A program made the position numbers and the translations under genes. A stretch of 12,167 nt of DNA from an uncultured Planctomycetaceae bacterium. GTDB lineage: Bacteria; Planctomycetota; Planctomycetia; Pirellulales; Pirellulaceae. The stretch lies in assembly GCA_937967755.1 (NCBI GenBank), contig CALBTA010000372.1, forward strand, positions 1-12,167, read 5' to 3'. Under the pieces are notes generated by a model that had not been told where the DNA came from, made no database searches, and saw only the letters and a program-made list of their open reading frames with translations. Within the stretch, counting starts at the first letter, position 1; every line of letters begins with the position of its first letter. Of the stretch, positions 1 to 6,173 are shown in pieces.

Positions 1-15
1 GCCCTTCTGTTCAAT

Positions 16-3000
16 TCAACTCCCCCTCAACGCGCCAAGCAGCGGCGCGCGAAGCGTCGCCAGGACGGCGATTAGCCCTGAGAAAATTCCAACGACTAGA
101 ACGATGCCCAGGTAAAGGGCCAGTTCGCCCCAGGGGATCGATGCGCCGCCGGCCAGCCAGTGCGGCAATACGGTGACGATGGCCGCGTCGATGCCGGCGC
201 CCAGCCCGCCGATGAGCAAGACGATATTCTCGAGCATCACCATCTGCGCCAGGCGGCCGCGCCGGAAGCCGGTGCTGCGCATCAATGCCAACTCACCCCG
301 GCGTTCCAGCACGCTGCGAAGTTGCACAGTTGCCAGCCCGAATGTGCCCAGGAGCAGCCCGAGTGCGCCGAGTGATTGGAATGTTGACAGATATGTGTTT
401 TGCACCGCGAGAAGATCGCGAAGCCGCAGGCGGGAATCGACGGCGTCCATGCCTTGTTCGGAAAGTGAACTTTCGAGTGCGTTGATCAGCGTTGACGTTG
501 CCGCGCCTGACGGCTCAGAACCTGTCCGAGAACCCTCAGGCGCATTGGCAATACGCTCTACTTTCGGGTTCTCGGCCAGGTTCTTCGCCAGAAACATTCG
601 GTAGCCGCTGATCGCCGGGTAAAGTTGTTTGAAATGCTCGTCGCTGATCAGCAGGCTTCCCTGCAAGATGCTGTTGGCGAGCAGGCCGACGATGCGCAGT
701 TCGATCTGGCGGCCATCGTCGTCGGTGATTTCAAAGGTCGAACCCATGCCGCCGTACAGGTGCAGGCTGTACATCGCCGTGTTCTTGTCGATCACAACGG
801 GAATGGCGTCGGGCGTATCTTCGTAGGTCTTGCTCAACAGCGTCCACGGGTTGGCTTCTTCATCGGGCGTTTCGGCGGCGGTACCGGCCCAGGCGAAGCC
901 GGCTTCGCTTTCGTCGTCGAAGTAATCGACCATGCTCTGGCTAACGCCGAGAATTCGCGGCTGCTGCGATTGGTAAAGGTTCAGGCAACTGGCATCGTCG
1001 CCCCCTTTCACCCGTAGCGCGACTAGTTGCGCCTGCGACAACGCCGCTTCGGCATCCCCGCCGATGCGGTATTTGTCGCGCCGCGCATCGGGATCGTTCA
1101 GGTCATACAGAATGGGCTGCGTCGATTCGGCCAGCACGTCGAACCCGCCTGTTCCCTGCTGGTTGGGGTCGAGGCGGAACGCGCTGATGGCGACGATCAA
1201 AAACGTTGCCGACGCGACCAGCCCGATTGTCAACGTGCTGCGGCCGGGGTTCCGCCCGGCGTTGCGCAGCGCCAACCGCAATAGCGGCCACCCGCCGGTG
1301 GCGATGGCTGCGGACGACCCGCCCCGGCGAAGCAGTGCCCAGAGGAACAACAAGATCGCCGTCAAGATCGCCGCCCCTCCGCCGAAGAACGCCCCGGCTT
1401 GGGCTTCGCCGGAAAGCGATTGGGCGTAGAACAAAAGCCCAACGGCCGTGGCCAGCAGGACGACGGCAACCGTTTCGGCAAGCGGGAACCGCCGGCGGCT
1501 GGCCGCGCCGATTGATTCTCCCTCAACCGTTTTGCCCGCCATCAGAGAGCGAATTGGCAGCCGCCGCATTTGGCTGACGCAAAACAAAATCGTCAGCCAG
1601 GCGATAACCACACCCGACAGCAGCCCGACGATGTAAGTCACTGGGTTGTCCAGGTGCAACGACAGAAACGGCGTCGCAATCGCTTGCCCCCACCACGAAG
1701 GTGAATTCAACCCGGCGATCATCAAGCGGGCATAGGCAATTCCCAGCCCCACGCCCAGCATCCCGCCAATCAGCGCGACGGTCAAGCCTTCGCGGGAAAG
1801 CAAACGCCCTGTCAGTTTCCGCTGTAAGCCAACCGCCAGCATCACGCCGACCTGGCTGCTGCGCTGCTGGATGCCCAGTTGAAACAGCAGCGCCACCAAC
1901 ATCACCGCCGCGGCGATGATGAAAAAGCTAAAGCCGATGAACAAGCCCGCGAACGGCGTCGTGCCGCTGGATGCTTCCAGGGCTTGCCGTTTGACGGGGC
2001 GGAAGGTGAAGCCGAGTTGTTCTGGCTCGATTCTCTCGCGCAGCCGGCCAGCGGCCAGCGCAGCTTCGTTTTCGTCGCTTTGTTTTAGCGGAACGCGAAT
2101 GGTGGTGATCGCGCCGAAGCGGCTGTCCCACAGTTCCTTCCCTTTTTCGTAAGAGATGAACGCTTTCGGAGTCGCTTTGTAAGCCTTCCAATAAGCATCG
2201 TCCTGATTGTTGGGCGGGACGCTGCGAACCCGCTCGGCATAATACGGAAAGGGCGGGTCCCAATCGTCGATCGATTCCTGATCTGTCAGCCCAGGAACCT
2301 CTGGCGTGAAGTGCGAATCGGTGGCGGGAGTTGGCTTCGCATCGGGCGCAGCAGTCGGGGCGATGCTGCCGAATAAGAACGTTGCCGATTGTTCGCGGGC
2401 TTCGCCGTGTGTGCTTTCGGGTTCGAAAAAGACCAACTCGATACGGTCGCCGACGACCACTTCGCGGCCTTGGGCGGCCATGTCATCGGCGGTCCAACCG
2501 CTCAAGACGATCTGATCGCCGGCCAGCGACATGGCGCGGCCATCTTTGTGCAGCAGCGGGCCGAGCGCCTTGGTTGAATCGATTGCCGTAATGGTCGAGT
2601 AGGGAACCTTCGCCGCGTCGTCAGGCGTACGAATCCAATTCGCCAGGTAAGTGATCGCCGGCTGTGCGCCTTCGGCTTGGAATTCTTCCATCACCAAATC
2701 CGCAACGTACGGAGGCAACACCATTTGGTCGCTGGCGATGTTGACGTAACCGGGGGCCGTTCCGCCGGTCTCTTCGAACATCACTGGTTCCACTGAGATG
2801 CCGTAGTCTTCCAACTTCGGCCGCAGCGAATCGGCGAGCGCCGCAGTCGCTTCGCCGCTCGCAGCTTCGCCCCGCGACTTGCCCGCGAGAATGATCGCGT
2901 TCACCTTTCCCTTTTGATCCAGCACACTGCGGCCCTGCAACGCCCGGCGGTTGACGTAAGCGACCAGCGGGGTTTGCTGGCTGCTTTGCATGCTGAACCG

Positions 3001-3585
3001 CCCGAGGCCTTCGTTGGGAAGGATGTGGCTGACGGTCAAGCGGCGGGGCGGCGTATCGTCGACCTTGCGGCCCAGCGGGCTATCGGCCGGAATTTGGCTG
3101 GCCCTTGCCACACGCAACAAAACTTCCTCGCCGACTGCTTCGACGCCCAACTCATCCGCCAGCTTTTGATTCAGCACGACATCGTCGTAGCCAGGCGTTC
3201 CGTAAACCCGCTCGGGATCAAGTTGCCAGAATTGATCATCGATTCCCAGCGTGGTGACTTGCGATGCGCGGCGTTTCGATTCGGTATGCTCGAGCGTCGT
3301 GTGTAACAGAATGACCGGCAGTGCCGCGGTGAACTCATCATCGAACCGGTCCATCGCGGCAACTTCTTCGGCAAGTTCCGCGCGAAAGAAGCGTTCGGTC
3401 AGCAAGACGTGATCGATATGCCCCAACCGGTCCAGCGTCAACTGGCGCAGGCTGCCGCGCATCGAATCGCCGACCAACAACGCCCCCGTCAACACCGCTG
3501 TCGCCGCCGCCACACCCATCGCCACCGACGCATTGATGCGCCAATGGTGAAACAAGCTGCGAAGGATAAGGGTTAGTCGGGACAT
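16..3585 (-). CDS. FtsX/MacB/YbbP-like ABC transporter permease, ten-helix type
   Basis: This is the membrane subunit of a type VII (MacB/LolCE/YbbP-like) ABC system, 1189 residues. Hydrophobic segments are visible near residues 20-40, 545-570, 600-622, 648-672, 703-722, 736-753, 785-803, 1068-1090, 1117-1140 and 1153-1178. That is ten helices arranged as two FtsX units joined by a central helix pair. The first extracytoplasmic region (about 41-545) is very large and the second (about 804-1067) smaller. The coupling-helix motif of FtsX domains is seen in the second unit as ERRGELALMRSTGFRRG (1094-1110). Proteins of this class do not form a channel; they couple ATP hydrolysis in the cytoplasm to movement of extracytoplasmic domains. 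The partner ATPase ends 73 bp upstream. No Shine-Dalgarno sequence precedes the ATG; a palindromic repeat ends 8 bp before it. The stop codon lies 15 bp from the window edge. Substrate unknown; E. coli YbbP is the closest familiar topology. Confidence 0.9.
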   Translation of the reverse strand: MSRLTLILRSLFHHWRINASVAMGVAAATAVLTGALLVGDSMRGSLRQLTLDRLGHIDHVLLTERFFRAELAEEVAAMDRFDDEFTAALPVILLHTTLEHTESKRRASQVTTLGIDDQFWQLDPERVYGTPGYDDVVLNQKLADELGVEAVGEEVLLRVARASQIPADSPLGRKVDDTPPRRLTVSHILPNEGLGRFSMQSSQQTPLVAYVNRRALQGRSVLDQKGKVNAIILAGKSRGEAASGEATAALADSLRPKLEDYGISVEPVMFEETGGTAPGYVNIASDQMVLPPYVADLVMEEFQAEGAQPAITYLANWIRTPDDAAKVPYSTITAIDSTKALGPLLHKDGRAMSLAGDQIVLSGWTADDMAAQGREVVVGDRIELVFFEPESTHGEAREQSATFLFGSIAPTAAPDAKPTPATDSHFTPEVPGLTDQESIDDWDPPFPYYAERVRSVPPNNQDDAYWKAYKATPKAFISYEKGKELWDSRFGAITTIRVPLKQSDENEAALAAGRLRERIEPEQLGFTFRPVKRQALEASSGTTPFAGLFIGFSFFIIAAAVMLVALLFQLGIQQRSSQVGVMLAVGLQRKLTGRLLSREGLTVALIGGMLGVGLGIAYARLMIAGLNSPSWWGQAIATPFLSLHLDNPVTYIVGLLSGVVIAWLTILFCVSQMRRLPIRSLMAGKTVEGESIGAASRRRFPLAETVAVVLLATAVGLLFYAQSLSGEAQAGAFFGGGAAILTAILLFLWALLRRGGSSAAIATGGWPLLRLALRNAGRNPGRSTLTIGLVASATFLIVAISAFRLDPNQQGTGGFDVLAESTQPILYDLNDPDARRDKYRIGGDAEAALSQAQLVALRVKGGDDASCLNLYQSQQPRILGVSQSMVDYFDDESEAGFAWAGTAAETPDEEANPWTLLSKTYEDTPDAIPVVIDKNTAMYSLHLYGGMGSTFEITDDDGRQIELRIVGLLANSILQGSLLISDEHFKQLYPAISGYRMFLAKNLAENPKVERIANAPEGSRTGSEPSGAATSTLINALESSLSEQGMDAVDSRLRLRDLLAVQNTYLSTFQSLGALGLLLGTFGLATVQLRSVLERRGELALMRSTGFRRGRLAQMVMLENIVLLIGGLGAGIDAAIVTVLPHWLAGGASIPWGELALYLGIVLVVGIFSGLIAVLATLRAPLLGALRGS

Positions 3586-3593
3586 TGGTTCAT

Positions 3594-3644
3594 CGTAGGA
3601 CGGAGTTCCACTCCGTCCAGAACGCAGTGGAACTGCGACCTACG
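3594..3644. repeat. Compound palindromic (REP/REPIN-like) element between ATPase and permease genes
   Basis: Three nested inverted repeats are read directly from the sequence. The outer arms CGTAGG (3594-3599) and CCTACG (3639-3644) pair over 6 bp. Inside them lie hairpin GGACGGAG/CTCCGTCC (3598-3605 with 3611-3618, loop TTCCA) and hairpin CGCAGT/ACTGCG (3623-3628 with 3632-3637, loop GGA). The loop side of the first hairpin, AGTTCCACT (3604-3612), is also exactly complementary to AGTGGAACT (3626-3634), so a second, mutually exclusive long-arm fold is possible. The element sits entirely in the 73-bp gap of the transporter pair. Two hairpins in inverted orientation resemble a REPIN; that assignment is inference. 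Confidence 0.75.
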
Positions 3645-3658
3645 GAAATGGGATCATT

Positions 3659-4327
3659 TCAAACGAGCGAACCATTCTCTAAATGCATTCGCCGGTCAAA
3701 CAATTCCGCCAACTCCAAACTATGCGTGACGATGATCAGCATCGCTTCGGATTGGGCGGGTAGGTCGAGCAGCAGCTTGCCGATGGCTATGGCGTTCTCG
3801 CGGTCGAGGTTGCCGGTTGGCTCGTCGGCGAGCAGGAGGATCGGCTCGTTGATCATCGCCCGCGCGACCGAAGCCCGTTGTTTTTCGCCGCCGGAAAGTT
3901 CCGCCGGGCGGTGGTCGATCCGCTCGGTCAAACCGACCTGTTCAATCAACTGCTTTGCTCGCTCCACGGCGTCTTTTCCCGCAGAGCCGTGGGCAACCGT
4001 TGGCAGCAAGACGTTTTCCAAAACTGAAAGCTGCGGCAGCAAGTGGTGATCTTGAAAAACGAAACCGATTTGTTCGTTGCGAAAATCAGCCAGCCCTTTT
4101 TCGGTGAGCGAAAACGGTCCCTGGCCTGCCAACTCCACGCTCCCAGACGTGGGGTGATCGAGCGTGCCGATGATATGCAGCAGCGTACTCTTGCCCGAGC
4201 CGCTAGGACCAAGGATCGCCGCGTTCTCACCCGCCGAAATTTCCAGCGAAGCATCGCGCAGCACGACTAGCGGGTCGCCCCGGGTGGGAAATTCTTTGCG
4301 GATGTGGCTGACGGAAAGTTTGGTCAT
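3659..4327 (-). CDS. ABC transporter ATP-binding protein (LolD/YbbA/MacB-type)
   Basis: This is the cytoplasmic nucleotide-binding subunit that powers the downstream permease. The 222 residues are normal for the LolD/YbbA class. Visible motifs are Walker A GPSGSGKST (40-48), the Q-loop FQDHHLLPQL (91-100), signature LSGGEKQ (144-150), Walker B ILLLADEP (163-170) with catalytic Glu169, the D-loop around GNLD (172-175) and the switch His202. All residues needed for ATP binding and hydrolysis are therefore present. The start codon is the last ATG of a heptamer tandem repeat, 3 bp after the TGA of the upstream gene and in the same frame, so translation probably couples by termination and reinitiation. 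The in-frame ATG further upstream (4348) runs into that TGA and cannot be used. The exact substrate class cannot be told from the ATPase alone. Confidence 0.95.
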   Translation of the reverse strand: MTKLSVSHIRKEFPTRGDPLVVLRDASLEISAGENAAILGPSGSGKSTLLHIIGTLDHPTSGSVELAGQGPFSLTEKGLADFRNEQIGFVFQDHHLLPQLSVLENVLLPTVAHGSAGKDAVERAKQLIEQVGLTERIDHRPAELSGGEKQRASVARAMINEPILLLADEPTGNLDRENAIAIGKLLLDLPAQSEAMLIIVTHSLELAELFDRRMHLENGSLV

Positions 4328-4350
4328 TTGTCATTTGTCATTTGTCATTG
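4323..4350. repeat. Heptamer tandem repeat spanning the stop/start junction of two genes
   Basis: Four consecutive 7-bp units are read on the plus strand: GTCATTT three times and GTCATTG once. On the coding (minus) strand each unit is AAATGAC or CAATGAC and contains ATGA, an overlapping start and stop. Because 7 is not a multiple of 3, the units place TGA in all three frames (first bases 4347, 4340, 4333, 4326) and ATG in all three frames (4348, 4341, 4334, 4327). The upstream gene uses TGA 4333-4331 and the ATPase uses ATG 4327-4325. Confidence 0.9.
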
Positions 4351-5278
4351 GTCCTTCAACTTGCAGCAACCCTAGCAAACCCAGCCCGTAAAAGGTGTAC
4401 TCCACATCGGTCGCTTCATCGAGCGCCGCGCCGTGGAAACCGCCGGCGGGTTGCTCCATGTCGTGGGCGTAGCGTTGTAGCGCCGCGGTGCTGATTTCAT
4501 CGTCGCCGCCGAGGTCTTGCAGCGTCAATAGCCCGGTGAAGCTGCTGAGCAGATCGGCAAACGGAATCCGCGTGTTCGCCCGCAAGCCCCCTTCGTCGGT
4601 CTGCATCTCGACGAGGAAATCGAGCGTGTTTTCGCGAATTTCGTCGGTCAGTGAATTTGTGATTCGCAGCACGCCAATTGCCGCCGCGGTTGGGTTGGTG
4701 CCGGCCCGTTTGCTGGCTCGAATTTCATGAAACCCGCCCTCTTCCGTCTGCTGGGAAAGAACGAACGCGACCGCCCGGTCGGGCTGCGGCAGCGGTTGCT
4801 CGATCAGCTCCAGGCAAAGGGTGACTAAGAAGGTGTGGTACGTGCTGCTGGCGATGCCCTCTGGCCCTTTCGCGTAGCCGCCATCTTCGCGGCGGAGCGT
4901 TTCCAAATGCGCGGCCACGTTGGCCGACCAGCCGGGCGGAGAATCGGCGAAGATGTGGATTCCCGAGGCCGATTCGATCAAGGCCGCTCCGTAAACCAGC
5001 GACAGAAAATCAATGATCGTTTCTTGCCCGGTCAGTTTCGCTTTCAGAAATTCCGCGCTGCGGCGCGCGACATCGCCGTCCAGCAAGCCGAGAATCGCCA
5101 GGCTTCGCAGGGCGAAACTGGTGTAGTACAAATCGCTGCCCCCTTCACGCCCGCCGAACCCGCCATCGGGCTTCTGCTGGTCGAGCAGGTATCGCCCGTG
5201 CCGCCCGCGCAACTGCTCCGGCAAACTGGCAACGCCCGTCGCCAGGCGAATGGTGAGTTGTTCTAAGTAGGTGAGCAT
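4331..5278 (-). CDS. Prenyltransferase/squalene-cyclase-repeat alpha/alpha-barrel protein, probably without zinc site
   Basis: The 315 residues carry repeated QxxxGGF/GGY-type motifs of the prenyltransferase/squalene oxidase repeat: QQKPDGGFGG (34-43), EDGGY (131-135), QQTEEGGFHE (176-185), MQTDEGGL (225-232) and QPAGGFHG (276-283). Each is followed by a hydrophobic helix. The overall layout resembles the beta subunit of Rab geranylgeranyltransferase (about 330 residues). In the eukaryotic enzymes zinc is bound by Asp, Cys (in DVCYSW) and His (in DPxHT). By eye the matching positions here are Asp242, Leu244 and Tyr294 (DVEYTFYG), so two of three ligands are missing and protein prenyl transfer is unlikely. 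No signal peptide is seen. It lies 10 bp after the thioesterase and 3 bp before the ABC ATPase, so it is probably co-translated with the transporter. The last residues (MTNDK) come from the heptamer repeat. Function unknown; a lipid- or isoprenoid-binding role is inference. Confidence 0.85.
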   Translation of the reverse strand: MLTYLEQLTIRLATGVASLPEQLRGRHGRYLLDQQKPDGGFGGREGGSDLYYTSFALRSLAILGLLDGDVARRSAEFLKAKLTGQETIIDFLSLVYGAALIESASGIHIFADSPPGWSANVAAHLETLRREDGGYAKGPEGIASSTYHTFLVTLCLELIEQPLPQPDRAVAFVLSQQTEEGGFHEIRASKRAGTNPTAAAIGVLRITNSLTDEIRENTLDFLVEMQTDEGGLRANTRIPFADLLSSFTGLLTLQDLGGDDEISTAALQRYAHDMEQPAGGFHGAALDEATDVEYTFYGLGLLGLLQVEGPMTNDK

Positions 5279-5288
5279 TGGGAGTCAC

Positions 5289-5714
5289 TTAAGAAGCAAC
5301 GGCCACCGATTCCAACTTCGCGCGGATGTCTTCAGGGATGGCGATCGATTCTGGCGGGCCATCTTTCGGGATGCGGCAGCAGACGGCCGTTAAACTTCCA
5401 GCGGCAACTTCGCGGCCGTCGCGTGATATCGCGAAGGCGAACGTCACGCTCTTTCCGCCAATGCGATTGACGGTCACCGCGATCGACAACTCATCTTCAA
5501 AGCGGGCGGGGGACTTGTAATCGCACGAAGCGGCAACGCGCGGCCAACTAAGGACTTCGTCCCCATTGATCTGCTTCACGCTCAGACCCAGATGCCGCCA
5601 AAGCTCATGCTCGGCCGCTTCCATGTAAGTGAAGAAGACCGAGAAGTGGACAATGCCGGCGGCGTCGGTATCACGGAATTCGACGCGGCGGGTGGTTTGA
5701 AAGGGGGATGCCAT
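5289..5714 (-). CDS. Hot-dog acyl-CoA thioesterase (4HBT / YbgC-FcbC family)
   Basis: The 141-residue length is typical of single-domain hot-dog thioesterases that hydrolyse acyl-CoA or aryl-CoA thioesters in the cytoplasm. The N-terminus RRVEFRDTDAAGIVHF (9-24) matches the family active-site motif; Asp17 occupies the same place and number as the catalytic Asp17 of 4-hydroxybenzoyl-CoA thioesterase from Pseudomonas CBS-3, as I recall that sequence. It is followed by the usual long helix carrying the conserved acidic residue (FTYMEAAEHELWRHLG). Substrate cannot be predicted: YbgC-type enzymes act on short-chain or ACP-linked thioesters, others on aromatic or DHNA-CoA. There is no clear ribosome-binding site; the ATG at 5714 leaves an N-terminus of family length. 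It begins 83 bp after bS18 and is followed at 10 bp by the barrel protein, suggesting one transcript with the ABC transporter. Confidence 0.9.
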   Translation of the reverse strand: MASPFQTTRRVEFRDTDAAGIVHFSVFFTYMEAAEHELWRHLGLSVKQINGDEVLSWPRVAASCDYKSPARFEDELSIAVTVNRIGGKSVTFAFAISRDGREVAAGSLTAVCCRIPKDGPPESIAIPEDIRAKLESVAVAS

Positions 5715-5797
5715 GCACCCATTGTCGCGGGCAGAGTGAACAGCGGCAACACGCCCCGCTTAATTGAATTTGCGGTGGCTAGAAGTCCCCGCTACGA

Positions 5798-6073
5798 CTA
5801 CTCACCAACATAGGGCAGCAGGGCCATGAAGCGGGCCCGCTTGATGGCGCGGACGACGGCGGCCTGGCTGGCGGCGGTGCAACCGTTCTTGCGGCGGCTG
5901 ACGATGCGGCCCTGGCGGTTGGTCAGCTTCTTCAGCAATTCCACATCCTTGTAATCGACATACAACGGGCGCGGCCGCTGGCCATCGACGAAAATCGGAT
6001 CCTTCTTCTTCGTGCGGACCTTATTCTTCTTCGGCCGCCGAGGACGCTGAAACTTCTTACGCGGGAATGCCAT
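5798..6073 (-). CDS. rpsR: 30S ribosomal protein bS18
   Basis: This small-subunit ribosomal protein normally forms a heterodimer with bS6 on the platform of the 30S subunit. The 91-residue product has the diagnostic C-terminal core VDYKDVELLKKL (39-50), a central GRIVSRRKNGC (55-65) and AIKRARFMALLPY (76-88). The N-terminal 25 residues are very rich in Lys/Arg/Pro and longer than in E. coli bS18 (75 residues). Only one Cys is present, so it is the zinc-free form. The ATG at 6073 gives the family start MAFPRKK; an upstream ATG at 6166 would add 31 residues unlike any bS18 and is rejected. No Shine-Dalgarno sequence is seen. It is unusual in lying between a symporter and a thioesterase rather than in the rpsF-ssb-rpsR-rplI cluster. 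Confidence 0.95.
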   Translation of the reverse strand: MAFPRKKFQRPRRPKKNKVRTKKKDPIFVDGQRPRPLYVDYKDVELLKKLTNRQGRIVSRRKNGCTAASQAAVVRAIKRARFMALLPYVGE

Positions 6074-6138
6074 AGCTACTGAACCAACACGGCTGCGAGG
6101 GGGAAATGTGGTGATTTTTGTGGTGAAAGTAATCCACC

Positions 6139-6147
6139 AGTTTACCG
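6139..6147 (-). promoter_or_regulatory. Candidate -10 region upstream of rpsR (shared 9-mer)
   Basis: On the minus strand the sequence is CGGTAAACT, with TAAACT as a possible -10 (4 of 6 to TATAAT). TTGCCG lies 16 bp upstream as a possible -35 (4 of 6). It is 66 bp before the rpsR start. The same 9-mer occurs upstream of the DUF3311 gene (8504-8512). This is a weak prediction; promoters in this phylum are poorly matched by the E. coli consensus. Confidence 0.25.
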
Positions 6148-6150
6148 AAT

Positions 6151-6172
6151 CCCGGCGGATCGGCAAGCCGGG
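6151..6172 (-). terminator. Hairpin directly after the symporter stop codon
   Basis: Arms CCCGGC and GCCGGG (6151-6156 and 6167-6172) give a 6-bp all-GC stem with a 10-base loop, starting one base after the symporter TGA. No U-tract follows, so it is not a classical intrinsic terminator. It may end or stabilise the symporter transcript. The proposed -35 of rpsR falls in its loop. Confidence 0.35.
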
Positions 6173-6173
6173 G

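Noticed and set aside
160..1577. Several plus-strand open frames opposite the permease gene
   Set aside because: They overlap each other in several frames, are rich in Arg/Pro/Ala/Ser, and lie fully antisense to a clear membrane protein.
5773..5796. Imperfect palindrome just after the bS18 stop (coding strand begins CGTAGCGGGGACTTCTAG)
   Set aside because: It resembles an intergenic repeat and shares CGTAG with the element at 3594, but the arms pair poorly on the transcript strand and only one copy is in the window, so it is not listed as a repeat.
6074..6166. Upstream ATG extending bS18 by 31 residues
   Set aside because: The added residues (ending FPPRSRVGSVA) do not resemble any ribosomal protein N-terminus, and MAFPRKK is the expected start.
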